Assembly: GCA_010279815.1 (NCBI GenBank)
Contig: QEOQ01000426.1
Location: 590,991 to 654,990 of the forward strand
Origin: Brachionus plicatilis
Taxonomy: Eukaryota > Rotifera > Eurotatoria > Ploima > Brachionidae
DNA length: 64,000 bases
Reading direction: 5' to 3'
Both the position numbers and the translations under genes were made by a program. The stretch's first letter is position 1; every line of letters starts with the position of its first letter. A model generated the notes under the pieces. The model was not told the DNA's origin. It was given only the letters and a program-made list of their open reading frames with translations, and made no database searches. Shown piece after piece: positions 32,393-45,209 of the stretch.

Positions 32393-33870
32393 ATAAAGTT
32401 CGCGCAATGCAAAACTTCTACACTATCTTAATCGACTGAAATGGACCTCATTTTTAGATTCTCCATATATGAAAACCTAGGGTTAGCCGATTTTTTAGGG
32501 GGGGGTCAAAAAAAAATTTTTTTGGGCTAGGGGGGTCTGAAGTTTAGCCGACTTAGTAAAAGTTGGTCTTCTTCGAGAGTCAATAAGTAATGAAAGTCAA
32601 TATAAAATATGTTGTTTCTACACACCGTTTGATAGATAAATGATTTTTCTACAATTTGATGTGATTTTTAAATATTTTTTTTTTTTTTTAATAAAAATTT
32701 AGGCTAAAAAAAGGAAATTTTTAGGCAATTTTTTAGTTTTTTTGGATCTACTTTTTTGTTTACCCCTAAATACCCACTTTTTTATACATATTCTGAAACT
32801 AGAGAAAATTCTGAACAACTTGTCGGTCTTAGTTTTTTTATTTTTTTATTTTAAAGATTTTTAAAATCGTTCAAAAAGAGTCAATTTTCAAATAAAAATT
32901 AAATTAATTTTCTATTGCACCATAATTACAATTTTGTTAAATTTAAATTTATTTTAAGTATTAATTTGAATCATATTCTTTATTTATTTAACAAAATTTA
33001 GAATTTTATTATCAATTTTTTCGAATGCCTCAGTTACCTGAGAATCATCAGTTACCTGAGATTCATTCATAGTTTGCTCAAAATGATCAGACTCAACGAT
33101 CAGATTTTCAAAATCAATTTGTTCAAGTTCATCTTGTTGAGATTCAACTTGTTCAGAATTAGTGGCATCGGGTTTTATTTTTGAGTAAACTCCTAGGTTT
33201 GATAAACGGCACCTATTTATTGCTGATAAAAGAGGCATTCGAAAAAATTGATAATAAAATTCTAAATTTTGTTAAATAAATAAAGAATATGATTCAAATT
33301 AATACTTAAAAAAAATTTAAATTTAACAAAATTGTAATTATGGTGCAATAGAAAATTAATTTAATTTTTATTTGAAAATTGACTCTTTTTGAACGATTTT
33401 AAAAATCTTTAAAATAAAAAAATAAAAAAACTAAGACCGACAAGTTGTTCAGAATTTTCTCTAGTTTCAGAATATGTATAAAAAAGTGGGTATTTAGGGG
33501 TAAACAAAAAAGTAGATCCAAAAAAACTAAAAAATTGCCTAAAAATTTCCTTTTTTTAGCCTAAATTTTTATTAAAAAAAAAAAAAAATATTTAAAAATC
33601 ACATCAAATTGTAGAAAAATCATTTATCTATCAAACGGTGTGTAGAAACAACATATTTTATATTGACTTTCATTACTTATTGACTCTCGAAGAAGACCAA
33701 CTTTTACTAAGTCGGCTAAACTTCAGACCCCCCTAGCCCAAAAAAATTTTTTTTTGACCCCCCCCTAAAAAATCGGCTAACCCTAGGTTTTCATATATGG
33801 AGAATCTAAAAATGAGGTCCATTTCAGTCGATTAAGATAGTGTAGAAGTTTTGCATTGCGCGAACTTTAT
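32393..33870. repeat. Giant near-perfect palindrome, 639-bp arms, 200-bp spacer
   Basis: Left arm 32393-33031 and right arm 33232-33870 have exactly equal length and every block I compared is identical, including a run of eight G and its complement. The spacer and 48 or fewer bases of the arms encode a small ORF (32984-33238). No target duplication was found. Shares subterminal sequence (TTGTTCAGAATT.., AGTTTCAGAAT) with the foldback at 47767-48332. Could be a foldback transposon, a recent inverted duplication, or a hairpin assembly artefact. Confidence 0.85.
32984..33238 (-). CDS. Acidic 84-aa ORF in the palindrome centre
   Basis: ATG at 33238 to TAA. Basic/cysteine start (NRCRLSNLGVYSKIKPDAT), then a Glu/Gln/Asp-rich stretch including NESQVTDDSQVTEAFEK, where SQVT is repeated. 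The ends of the ORF lie in the palindrome arms and its middle in the spacer. Composition is clearly coding-like against AT background. No family recognised; may be the remnant of a transposon protein or a captured exon. Confidence 0.35.
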   Translation of the reverse strand: MPLLSAINRCRLSNLGVYSKIKPDATNSEQVESQQDELEQIDFENLIVESDHFEQTMNESQVTDDSQVTEAFEKIDNKILNFVK

Positions 33871-33879
33871 TATGTTTTT

Positions 33880-36700
33880 ATTTTATTTTATTAGCGATAT
33901 TTGCTTTACAATATTAATTAACTTATTTCATTTTTATTTAATTCATTAGTTCAATTTGTTAACTTAAAATCGTTTTATTTTTTCTTGTTAAAGAAAATAA
34001 ATCCACACAGTAATTTATATTTTAAAAAAATTTAAAAAAACTTATTACCTTAATTATTCTTTATTCTAGATATCCAAAAAATTCCTGAATAAAGTGGAAT
34101 AACTTTTGTTTCACATCTTCCGCAATTGATTGCATTTATTTTTTAATTAATAATTTCTAATTAGTTTATCAATTATTGGAAAATAAAGATTTATTAAATT
34201 TTTTTAAATTAAAAATTATAAACCTTGTTTAGATGAAGATTAATAATAAAGATTGTTGTTAAATTTTAGTTTTTTTATCCCTTGATTATTTTAGGCTTTT
34301 TGTGTAAAATCACTATCCAAAATCGGAGGACAAATATAAAAAAATGCTAAAGTAAATATTTTTGAAAGATTCTTATAAATATGCACAGATTATTTCATTA
34401 ACAGACTATTAACAGAGATTTAGAGAGCCATTAAAAGATAAAATCAGGATAATTTAAAGCTTAAGAAAATTTACAAGTAGGTTAAAAAATTAGAAAATTT
34501 TATACTATATTAATTTTATAATGAAGTATAAAAATTATATTATCTTCCGTAAATTATCTATAACAAATTTCAGGTCAATTAGATTTTTAAAAGACCAAAT
34601 TGAAAAAATTTAAAATAAATAAAAGCAAACATGAATTAAGGGTGATTATCTAGTTAATGTTATACGCTAGTTTGGTGATATGGAAAATTTGACAAATATA
34701 AGTCAATTTAAATCTAAAAAATAATTGAGCTAGCACGAGATTCAAATAAGATTTTGCTTATATTAATTCATATTCTCTAGATATTTATTTTTTTTAATTT
34801 GTTATTTTTTGCTTTAAAAAAAACAAATGATAAAAATATTAATATTTATTTAATATAATTCTTCGAAAAAAATTAATTATATTTAATTAAGAAAAAAACT
34901 ATTTTTTATTTTTTTTTAAGTTTTCAATTAGAAATTTCAATATAAATCAATAAGAAAAAACAATTTGGGCTAAAATCATCATTTAATATTTCGGCAACTT
35001 ATTCCAAAAAGTTTTTGTTTAAATTTTTTTGACACAAAAAATTACATGCAATATATAATAGAGATAAATTAAGATAAAAATAATTAAAATAAATATGACT
35101 TAGCTCATAAATTACAAAAAAAATTTACGAGAAAATTTGTTTGCCGCTTTTAAATTTATTTTAAGATGTAAATTTAGCAAAGTAATATTAATTTTAAAAA
35201 GCTGTCAATTTTAATGTAATTTATTTTTTGTACAAGAATAAAACAAAGAGAAAGCTTCAGTTATTCTTTAAGAGCTCATTTTAAATTGCTTTGGTAAAGC
35301 TTAATCTTTTGATATAAGTTCCATTTTTAAATTTCGAACAGGGGGCCTAATCTGACATTCATCAACAAAAAAAATGTTTAGGCAAAATCTGCTCAAGAAT
35401 AATGTGACATTTAGTCCAATTTTGGTCTTGGATTTCCAGTCGCAGGGTCTTGTGAAGTTCAGTACAAAAGAACAGAATAAAGTGTAAAAAAATTAAATTT
35501 TTTTTTCTAAAAGTTTAAAATTAATTCTGTAAATGCAGAATGGTGCAACATTAAAAGTTGGATCAACTGTAAAAGTCTGCAAATGATGTGCAAAATCTCT
35601 GCAAAATGCACTACGCTCGATTATATTGAAATTTAATTTCTGCGAAACTCTGCAAATTTAGCAGACCTTGATATTTGATGCGACTTTGAATGTTGCACTA
35701 TGGTGCATTTACAGAATTAAGTTTAAATCTTTAGAAAAATGTTATTCAATTTTTATAATTTTTATATTTTTAATTTTTAATATATATTTTTTTAATTATC
35801 AATTTAATAAATGAAGTTTTAATCAGTCTTACGAGGCAAGGGCACTAGCCTGTTGATTAACCTTGAATAATAATAAAGAGAAGACAAATAACTTAATTGT
35901 GTTGAATAAACGTTTATTATAATTTTAGGCAATCATTTTAAATTAAATGAAGTAATGAGACAAACAAGTCTGGAAGACTTTAAATATTTTGTGATGAATA
36001 CCAATAAATCCAGGTGAGCTAGAAAAGGGTAATTCATCTAGAGCTTTTTTATTTCATCATTAGAAAACTCAATAAATGAAAAACAAGGTGTTGAAATGGA
36101 ATTATTAGATTTTAAACCCCTAGAGGCATCAAAGATATATTTAGCTGAGTCATTTCACCGGACAAAGACGAAAACACAATAGACCCAAACAGACAACTTT
36201 TAAACATCTCCACTTGATCAACGGGACTGCTAGCCTTTGTAAAATAAGATTTATGACTTAGATTTATGATTCATAAAAATATGAATATCTTACCTAAAAA
36301 ATAAATTTTAAATATTATCAAGGTTGATTTAAATTGTTGTAACGGTTATTTATATACCGTAACAAGTCTCGTTTTTAATAGTTTCTACATCGTTAATTAT
36401 ATTTAAAAGATGATGGTTTTGGGGGTCCGATTTACAGGAGTAATAGCCTATTACTAGAATGATTCCTTCGCTCTTTTTCCCTGTTAATTAAGTTAAACAA
36501 TTGACAATTGAAAAAATAAAAAGTTAGCCTAGCTTTTAATGTCAAGTATTTTATTTTGTTTTTTGAAAGTGTCTTATTGCTTTTTGCTGGGATCCAGTTT
36601 GGAGCAAAAACTGAACATTAGTTTCATTTTAATTATTAGCAATTGTTTTTAAAATAAATATTTGAAATTTAAAAATTAGATTTTACTTTAGACACAGTAC
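33880..36700. other. Gene-free AT-rich stretch
   Basis: One foldback (35505-35735) and a fragment shared with 26200 (35828-35880). The less AT-rich patch at about 36000-36260 has a 40-codon open minus-strand frame (DQVEMFKSCLFGS...) without recognisable family. Nothing else supported. Confidence 0.4.
35505..35735. repeat. Foldback repeat with TGCAGA/GCACCAT motifs
   Basis: Arms GTTTAAAATTAATTCTGTAA ATGCAG..GGTGCAACATT and the complement AATGTTGCAC..TGGTGCATTTACAGAATTAA face inward across about 150 bp containing repeated CTGCAAA words. Similar vocabulary to the palindromes at 24250 and 63617. Confidence 0.55.
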
Positions 36701-36702
36701 TA

Positions 36703-37594
36703 TTAGGTTGTTTAATAAGTTTTTTCGTTTTTTTCTAGACTTTATTTATTTATAAAAACTAAAATAAAATATAATTAGTCACTAAAATAATTTTCTTCGC
36801 TAGAAATACACATCTCCCATCTTTCTGGCAGCATTTTGATCCTTCGCTCGTAGAAGCTGGCTGGTTTTGAGGTGAAATATTGACTGATGTCTTTTTTGAT
36901 TTCCTCCAAGTCTGAAAAACTTTTTTCACTGAGGAAGTGCTGCATGGATCGGAACAAATGGTAATCTGAAGGAGCTAAGTCTGGTGAATAAGCTGGGTGA
37001 GATAAGATTCTCTATCGTGTTCCGAGTCGTTTTTGCAACATGTGGCCTAGCATGTAAAAGAATCATTTTTCGCTCTTCTTTAGCTCTGTGTGGCCGTTTT
37101 GTTTCCAAAGCGTGAGTCAAACGTATCAATTGTTGTGAATAAAGGTCCGCGGTTATCGTTTTCTTGGGTTGCAGTAGCTCATAATAGATTATACCCTTCT
37201 GATCCCACCAAAGACAAAGCATGACCTTTTTTCCATGAATTTCGCGTTACGGAGTAGGTAATGGCTCTTGATCAGGGTCGACCCATTGTTTTTTGTTGAC
37301 CTGGTTATCGAAGTAGATCCACTTTTCATCTCCAGTTACGATTTTCCACAAATAACTCATTTTTTCCTTCGTTAAACTTGAATAACATGCAATAGCGGAT
37401 ATGCATTTTTTTGTCATACATTTTTATTTAGTTAATTATTTAGAAATTTAAAAAGCAAACATATAATCTTATATATCATTTGAAAGAACAAGAGTTGCTC
37501 TTTCAAATGATGTACAACATTGCATAAAAAAGTTTAATCTTTGATGAGATTTTTTCATTTAAAAATCGACGAAAAAACTTATTAAACAACCTAA
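36703..37594. mobile_element. mariner element, 892 bp, internally deleted, TSD TA
   Basis: Terminal inverted repeats TTAGGTTGTTTAATAAGTTT / complement at 37575-37594, flanked by TA on both sides (36701-36702; 37595-37596). Full mariners are about 1.3 kb; here the N-terminal part of the transposase is deleted. Confidence 0.9.
36775..37371 (-). pseudogene. mariner transposase, C-terminal remnant, inactive
   Basis: Minus strand reads YLWKIVTGDEKWIYFDN (first catalytic Asp in GDEKW), then a stop after PLPTP where Lys is expected, WWDQKGIIYYELLQPKKTIT, and ILLH-ARPHVAKTTRNTIENL. The family has HDNARPH at this place, so two residues including the second catalytic Asp are deleted. A frameshift follows (ISPSLF...), and frame two resumes at LFRSMQHFLSEKSFSDLEE to ENYFSD-stop. 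Clearly dead. Confidence 0.9.
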
Positions 37595-37599
37595 TAAAT

Positions 37600-40420
37600 G
37601 CTCAATTTTTTTGACTGTTTTCTGAATCAATTAAGAATTTTTTGATTGTTATGCTAGAAATTTTCAAAACTTTCAAATTATCTTATAATTTTTTAAAATA
37701 TTTTGCTTTTGTGAATTTTTTTTGCTAACTAAACCACATTAGTAAAAGGTTTTAACATAGGTTTTAGCTGTTATTTTTCCAATAAAATCGGCTTTAAAAA
37801 AAGCTCTCTAAATTTTTATTTGATTTACATATTCTAAATCCCTTAAGTCCAAATCCGAACACATTAATTCATCAGGAAACTTATGTTTGCTTTCAAAAAG
37901 AACACTAAGCAATTAAATTCAAAAATGAGTTTCCTATTTTGATTAAAATTTGCTTAAATTAACACGTTTTTCATTTGTATATTAAAAATTCTAAATGATT
38001 CATGTGTTGACAAAGCTGTGGGTTTGAATTTTTTTATTAAATATTTTAAGTTCAAATCCTGTTGTAATAGAAATAATTTAAAGCAATTTAAATTAAAAAC
38101 AAAATCGATGACTCTCTAATCAATGAATCTTTTGAATATTTAAATTAACAAAAAAAAAATAAATGGAAAAATAAAATATTAAATTTTAATCATTTCTTTT
38201 TAAACTAGTCCTAAAATCTTTTTTTAAATTTGAATAGATAGATTAAAAAAATTTCTCAAGTTAAATAAATCTTAATTTAAAAATGTAGAAGCGAGAAATA
38301 TTCAATTTTTTAGTGAAATCTTGGTTTTAATTTATTTAGATCAAAAATTTTATTATTAAATATGTTTGTGCACAATTGATTTTTATATTTTTTTTATTGA
38401 ATTAATAAAAAAGTAATATTCGAAATTCGAGTGAATTAACAATTTGAAATTAACTAAAAAATTATTGAAATTTTAATCACCTATTGTTTTTAAGCTTTTT
38501 TACACAAAATATGGTAAATTTACCTTTATATTTTTCACACATGCCTTATTAAAAAATAAATAAAAAAAACAAAAATTTTATAAAAAATTCCGCTTTTTTT
38601 ACCGATTTAAAAATTTTTTTTTTAAAAACAATTTTCAAAATCTGTTTTTTTCATTAATTATATCCACTGCAAGATTATACCCTAGATTCTTGTGAACTGA
38701 GATGGGTAAGTTAGAACCCGGAAAAATTTTTCGTTAAGTAATAAAAATTAAAAATTGTTGTCAAATTCTAAGGAAATAAAAAGTGAGTTTTTTTTACGAG
38801 AAAATATATTAGTTATTTTTCTTTTTTAACAATTTTATACAATTATTTATTCAAAAAAAATTTACTTAAATTTCGGTAAATATTTTTCCATATATTTCTG
38901 TGTTGAAAAATTTGCAATTTTTAATAAAATCTTAGTTTTAAAAAGAGGTCAAAATTCTTCAATATTTAGGACATTTTGTTTTTACAACAATTTAAGTAAA
39001 ATATGGTAATCTATGATTTTTTACTGTTGGAAATTTACCACAATTTGAAAAAAATGTCCGTCTTTCCTGAATAATTTCAAAGCTATATTGAGTAAGCTGT
39101 TGACTATTTGAGAGGTGGAAGGAAGATGTCGGAATTCAAAAAAGAATAAAACTAAATTCAGTTAATTTTATTATTAAGCTAAAGCCAGTGAATTTTTTAC
39201 TAGTAATTTTATTAAAAAAAAGATTTATCAAAATTTAAATGTTCGGGATCTTAGTTTCTTTATTTTAAAAATTTTCCGATTCGGGTTTTGGGTACAGCTA
39301 AACAAATCTTTCAAAATTATGTTGTAATTAAACTTTCTTTGCTGAACACCTTTTAAGATGGTTTGGTTTTTAAGTAAACATGTTCTCATGGAACATTATA
39401 GAGTTTCCATGAGAACATGTTTAAATAATTAAAAAATTTTAGAATGTTCTATCACTGCGTGTCATACCACATAGGTATCACATAGGTACTCTGTTAACGT
39501 TGGATGTCGAAAAAAACAACTTTTACTAATATTTTTGTTTATCACTAAAAATCAAAGCTTAAAAAAAAAGATCAAATTTTTTCTGTACCAGGATTTTTAA
39601 GAATCAAAAGTCTGTCAATTTTACTTAATTTAATAGTCAAGTTAAACTCTCAGCCATTTTCTTATTTTTACATTTATGGTTTTAATGTCAAGCGGATACA
39701 TTTTTTCATCGTTTTTCGTTATAATTTTGAGAGGAATGTGACACATTCTGGTTTTAATTTAATAAAATAATTTTTAGGGTCTTTTTAAATGGATGATTTC
39801 CGAGATGAACTTTTGAATTGAATTAAATTAAAACGAAAGAAAATTCAATTTAGCTAAACATAAAAAATTAAATATACAAGAAAAATCTCAAAAAGAGAAA
39901 TTCTTATAAAAATAAAGACTTTTTTTTCTCTTATTATACATCATGATTACAATCCCTAAAAAAAAAAATTTATATAATTTCTATTTTTTACAATTATTTT
40001 TAATTTCATTTTCATGTTATTACATTTGTTTATTTGTTTGTTTTTTTTATTTTTCCTTCTTTTAGACAAATCGAATTTCAGAAAAAGGTCGCCGTTAAAG
40101 GAGAAAGGTCTGCAGCACCCATTCCAATAAAGAATTTTATTAATAAAAAACAATTTGCAGAAAATTTAATTTTATTACAAAAAATTACCCTTTTTACAGT
40201 TCATAGCATTATTTTGTTAAAAATTATGCAATAAAATTTTTAACAAATGTATTTGAAGTTACGAAAAAATTTTTATAAAAACTAAGAATCAAATTTTTGT
40301 CCTAATAATTAGACATTTTTGTTCATCAGCATTTTTGTTAAGTTCGACTTGAAATAACGTAATCTTACAATTTTCGGTGAAAAATTACGTAGAATGATGT
40401 AATTTTTTAATGTTTAAAGC
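37600..40420. other. Gene-free AT-rich stretch
   Basis: No coding frame with family likeness. Contains a perfect 19-bp hairpin (39375-39423) and a weak ACGTAAT-type fragment at about 40355-40400. Confidence 0.5.
39375..39423. repeat. Perfect 19-bp stem-loop
   Basis: Arms TAAACATGTTCTCATGGAA and TTCCATGAGAACATGTTTA with an 11-base loop. Isolated, no flanking duplication. Could be a tiny MITE or a small hairpin RNA source; no evidence for transcription. Confidence 0.6.
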
Positions 40421-40429
40421 AGACTTGTT

Positions 40430-40720
40430 TTTAAGTCAGAAGTCTTAAGTCAAGTCAAGTCAATGATTTAATAAATCCATATTTGATACCAATAAAGAAG
40501 TGGCTGTTAATATTGACCTATGTGGTCTGTTAATGTAACCAGATTATGAAAAAATTCTTTCAACTGGTCCAAATGAAGCAGATATTGATAAAAATTTTTA
40601 ACTTTCAATTTAAGTCATAACTTTGACTTTAAAAAAAAAAATAAATTTTTAAGTCATTGACTTAGCTTTAAAAAAAAAAATTTTAAGTCAAGTCATAACT
40701 TTGACTTATAAACAAGTCTG
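40430..40720. mobile_element. hAT MITE, 291 bp, TSD GTTTAAAG (AAGTC family)
   Basis: Ends CAGACTTGTTTTTAAGTCAG and ...TTATAAACAAGTCTG; exact duplication GTTTAAAG (40422-40429; 40721-40728). The interior matches the hAT C-terminal remnant of 10369-10706 in inverse orientation. Confidence 0.88.
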
Positions 40721-40734
40721 GTTTAAAGTAAAAC

Positions 40735-43700
40735 ACTAAAGGTAATTCATCAATAAATTATTTTCTTTAATTGTTGTTAGTTTATCATATCTAGCTATGA
40801 TTTTGAGATATTGATTTTAACTTAACCTGCTAAATTTAATTGTTATTTTTTTGCTGATTGATTTCTCAAAAAATGTTTTGTTTAGCTAATTGCTAAATTT
40901 ATCGATTCTAAAATGAATCACTCCCGTGGATCTAAGAGTTGCTTTGTGCCGCTGTTCAGATTTATTTTTTCTCTAAAAAAATAAAATATTTTTTTTTATT
41001 TTTTTTATTTCGGCATATCAACTCTTTGTTTTTGCCTTTTTAGATACTAGTAATTTTATCTTTTGATGCTTAATTTAAATAAAAATATATTAAAATATAG
41101 TAAAAATTATTTTTTATTATTTAATTAACTAAGATTAAAATTTTTTCTAGCTACTCGATTTCAGACACTACCTTGAGAAAGAAGATTAAATCTTTGATCG
41201 CAATTTTTACCAGTTTTCTTTATATTAAATATTGATAACTTTCTTTTTGGATAGAAAGAGTCTTAAATGATCTATCTTGTCAAAATATTTTATTAATACA
41301 ATTTATAGAAACGTAAAGACATGAAAATAATTAAAAAAATTAAATTCATTATTTTATATGGATTAATTTATTTTGATAGAATTATTAAAAATACAATTAG
41401 CTATTTTAATTATTTTTTTATTTAATTATCTTAGTTTAATATCTATTTAAGATTTTTTTCAATAAGCTCAAAAATTTCAGTTAACCATATTTTAAAGCGA
41501 CTCGTTTCATGCCAAAAAATGAACACTATTAATTAATTTAGCCAAAGTCGATACATTTTAGCTAAACATTTAAGTTAAATAGCAGAGTTGTTCAGAAGTC
41601 AAAATGACTTAAAAAATTTTTTTGCCTTGACTTAAAAATAAAGGCATTTTTGAATTGTGTTTTCAGGATTTATGAACTTTTATGCCTTATTCATTTTTCA
41701 TCATAAGTCCGCAAGTCGAGCTTGGTAAAGCTGAACATTTTTCAATAATACTAGGTGGTTGTTAGATTCGTTTAGTAACTCACCGTAAGCAAGATTTATT
41801 GTGTTCTGAAACCTAACCAGCATAAATATAAAATAAATTAAAAATTAAAAAAAAAATTTTGGATTAATATTTTTTTTTAAATTGATAAAATAATTAAAAA
41901 CAATATTCAAATAAAATTCTATAGTTTTTAAGCAATTAAACAACAAAAAAATTTCAAAATATTTTTAACAAAATGGATATTTCGGTACTATTATTATTTC
42001 TAATTCCAAGTCAATAGAAATACGCTAAATTTGTAGAAAAAAATCCTTTTTTTTTTTAATTTTTTTTAAAGACCTTTGTTTAATTAATTAAATAAAATGA
42101 ATCAATGGCTTTCTTTTAATAATATGTATTCTATAAAATTAATAATAAATAAAATACGGCGAGGAGTCCGGACTTAGATTTAAAAAAATAAAAAAAAATT
42201 AAAGTCCGGATTTGGACTTGACTTAAGACTTGTGACTTTTAAACAACTATGAATTAAATTATAAACCATAAAAAAATTTCAACATATTTTAAAGAGGTAT
42301 TTTTTGGTGATCAAAAAATAATCTGTCTCTTTTAATTGTGATCATCAATTTGTTAATCAGATCGAAATGTTCACCAAACCTTCATGATACTATTGATCAC
42401 ATTATCGATCTTACCCGAATGAGAAAGGAGTCAGGATATTTGATATGAATCAAAAAGAAAATTTTGGTTATCTTTTTAAATCTAAAAGTTTAATAAATAA
42501 TTCTTAATAAATACATTAAAACATAATAAATTCTAAAAATAAAAAAGAATTGAGCTATCAAACAATTTTAAATATAAACAAACGCTTAGAGACAAGATCA
42601 TATGGGAATATCTGATAATTTTTTTAAAAAATATTTAAAACTTAAATTTCAATGATTATTTTAAGGAAATTAAATTTTTTATTTAATTTTTTTGGATCCA
42701 TTAAGCTTCATTAAACAAATGGAAGCCTCCAATTTGTCTTAAAATTTTTCTAGCTTTGGAATTTAAATAAAAAAAGTGAATGTTTAGAGATATTCCTTTA
42801 ACTTAAAAAATGTAATTGGTGACTTTGCGCAAAGATCTTTTTTCTTCAATAATATTTTCAGAAAAAAAGGATTTAAATTCAAAAGTTAAAAAAAAGTAAC
42901 CCGTGCTTCCAAATATTACCCAACTTCAAACCCCTCATCAAAAAATTTTTTTCTACTACCCCAAAGTAAAATTTTAAGTTTACCTGAATTTTTTTACATG
43001 TTGATGAAGGATTGATATGTAAAAAGAACAAAAATTTAGATATTATCCAAAAAATTAGAGATCAAGTTTTTGTTTTTTTCATAAATTAAATTAGCGTGAG
43101 TATCCAGGTTTTTCAATTTTCCTCGAAGGGAACTTTATTTAACAAATTGTAAAATCAACTAATGAAGAAAAAACATTTGGATCTTCTTATTCAATATTGA
43201 TACATAGCTTTGTGAAGAAGAGATCAATGTTAAATTTTTCGAACAACTTAATCGTTAATCATTTATAACGAAAAGAAAAAAAGTTAAGTTTTTAATTATT
43301 TAAATATTTTATCTAAATTTAATAGATGAAGTTTTAATTAGTCTTTTATGACTAGGATATTAAATTTTTTAATTTTTTGTTACTTTTAGTTATAGTTCTG
43401 GTTTATTAGTAGAAGAGTAGAAGGAGAAAAATAATTGCCAGACTTTTGAGTTAAGTTTATTATTATTTAGCCGTAAAAAGCTGAATATATTTAGACCATA
43501 AGCAAAATGGTTTGGTTTTTTAAATTTTTGCACTCTTAATTACACCTGTTGTATTTGTTTAAAAATTGAGTAGAAAAATATTAAAATTTTAAATTCAAAA
43601 TATAAATTAGTGAATACATATTTGATTGAATTTTGGCATGAATTTGAACTTGCGTTTAAATTTTAAATATATTTTTTTTAGTAAGGAGAATATTAAAAAA

Positions 43701-45195
43701 AGTGCTGAAATAGCTTAGTCATGATAGCATGATCAAAAAAGAAAAAATTAAAAAACAGCTGAACAAATACGTATCGATTCTTCAAATTCTTTTAAATTAG
43801 ACTGTTTCACCTGATTTTTAGATTTATTAAATAAATTAAATTTACATTTAGAAATAAAAATGATGCGATTCAAAATTAAAAAAATTGTTTTAAAAAATTT
43901 TTTATGAATAATTTTAAAAAATAGCTAAAAAAATCAATTAAGGAAAAAAAATAAAATTAGGTATTTTTGTTGTTTCATATTTTTAAATTCTTTTTAAATT
44001 TGTACGAAGTTTTCACATTGACCAAAAATTAGAGATACATACGATATTTTAATAATGTTTTTTTTTTATTTTTAAGGATGAGTTCAATTTTAGGTTTGAT
44101 TTATCAAAATAATCATTTTTGAATCACAAATTAATTAATTAATAATAATGAAAATTCAGTTTAAATGCAGTCATTTAACATGTATTTTGAATTGTTTTCA
44201 AAAATAGTTTAAAGGACAGACTAAAATTTAATTTTCTTCTGTAATGTCTCATTAAATGTGCAATAAATATTTTTTTTCTCCAAAAAAAAGTCTAAAATGT
44301 ATATTCAAAAAATTACCCTTTTGATTTTATGTCTACCTAAAATTGGAATTTTCGAATTCAAAAGCGTCATTTAGTTCTAAAACTTTACAAATTTTTTTAC
44401 AAAATTTATTTGGATTTTTTAAAAAAAATTTTTTTCAATATAAATTCAACTCCAACAACTACTAGCCAAATTAAAGGTGGAGGGTTTTTTTCACAAAAAT
44501 TGTGCTATTTATTGCAAATAAAAAAGAATTAAGAGACACAGAAGACAATCGAAAGAGAGGCAGCTAAGAGGTTGAAATGAATTTTTTTTATTTTTCTATG
44601 AATTGTTTGAATTTTTTAACCGAATTTTCAGTTTTAATTCACGCATTTAATCCAAAAATCTATTTTTCTAATAAAAATAAAATTTTGTAATTTCTAGAAA
44701 AAAAAAATTATTTTCTGCACATTAAATGACACATTACAAAGGAAATAACTCAACAAAAAATTATTTTTTTATTTTATTTTTAAATATTATTAGAGAAGTA
44801 CATTTTATCATAAACTAAAATATTTCATTAGAAAGTTTCTTTAAACTTTTGACTGAACGAGTTTATCTTCTATAACAAGGCTTAATTCTAAATATTATAA
44901 CAAGCTAATTCATGGAATAAATTTCGATACAAATTATTTTTTTATAAATAAAAAGATTCTTTTATTAAGAAAGGAATTAATAAAACAAAAAAACTTTTTT
45001 TTCCCCAATACATCTTCATAGAAATTTTTGGAATATTTTTTTTTTGCAATTGAGACCTAAGTTAAGATTGATGTAAAAATTTAAGATATTCACTTTTTAT
45101 ATATCTTGAATTATTCTCAATTATTATTTATTTTTGTTTAGAGAAGAAAATACCTTAAATAAAAATGAATTTTACCCCTACTGTTGCTTCTTTTT
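40735..45195. other. Gene-free AT-rich stretch
   Basis: A diverged AAGTC-family element (41586-42252, ends CAGAGTTGTTCAGAAGTC and GACTTTTAAACAACTATG) and a foldback at 44240-44745. No gene supported. Confidence 0.5.
44240..44745. repeat. Foldback repeat, about 500 bp
   Basis: Left end TTCTGTAATGTCTCATTAAA TGTGCA and right end TGCACATTAAATGACACATTACAAAGG are imperfect inverted repeats (about 36 bp). No ORF and no clear target duplication. Confidence 0.4.
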
Positions 45196-45209
45196 CTTCT
45201 AGTGTAAAA

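Noticed and set aside
36000..36260. Possible minus-strand exon (DQVEMFKSCLFGSIVFSSLS)
   Set aside because: Only about 40 codons, no recognised domain and no convincing splice borders.
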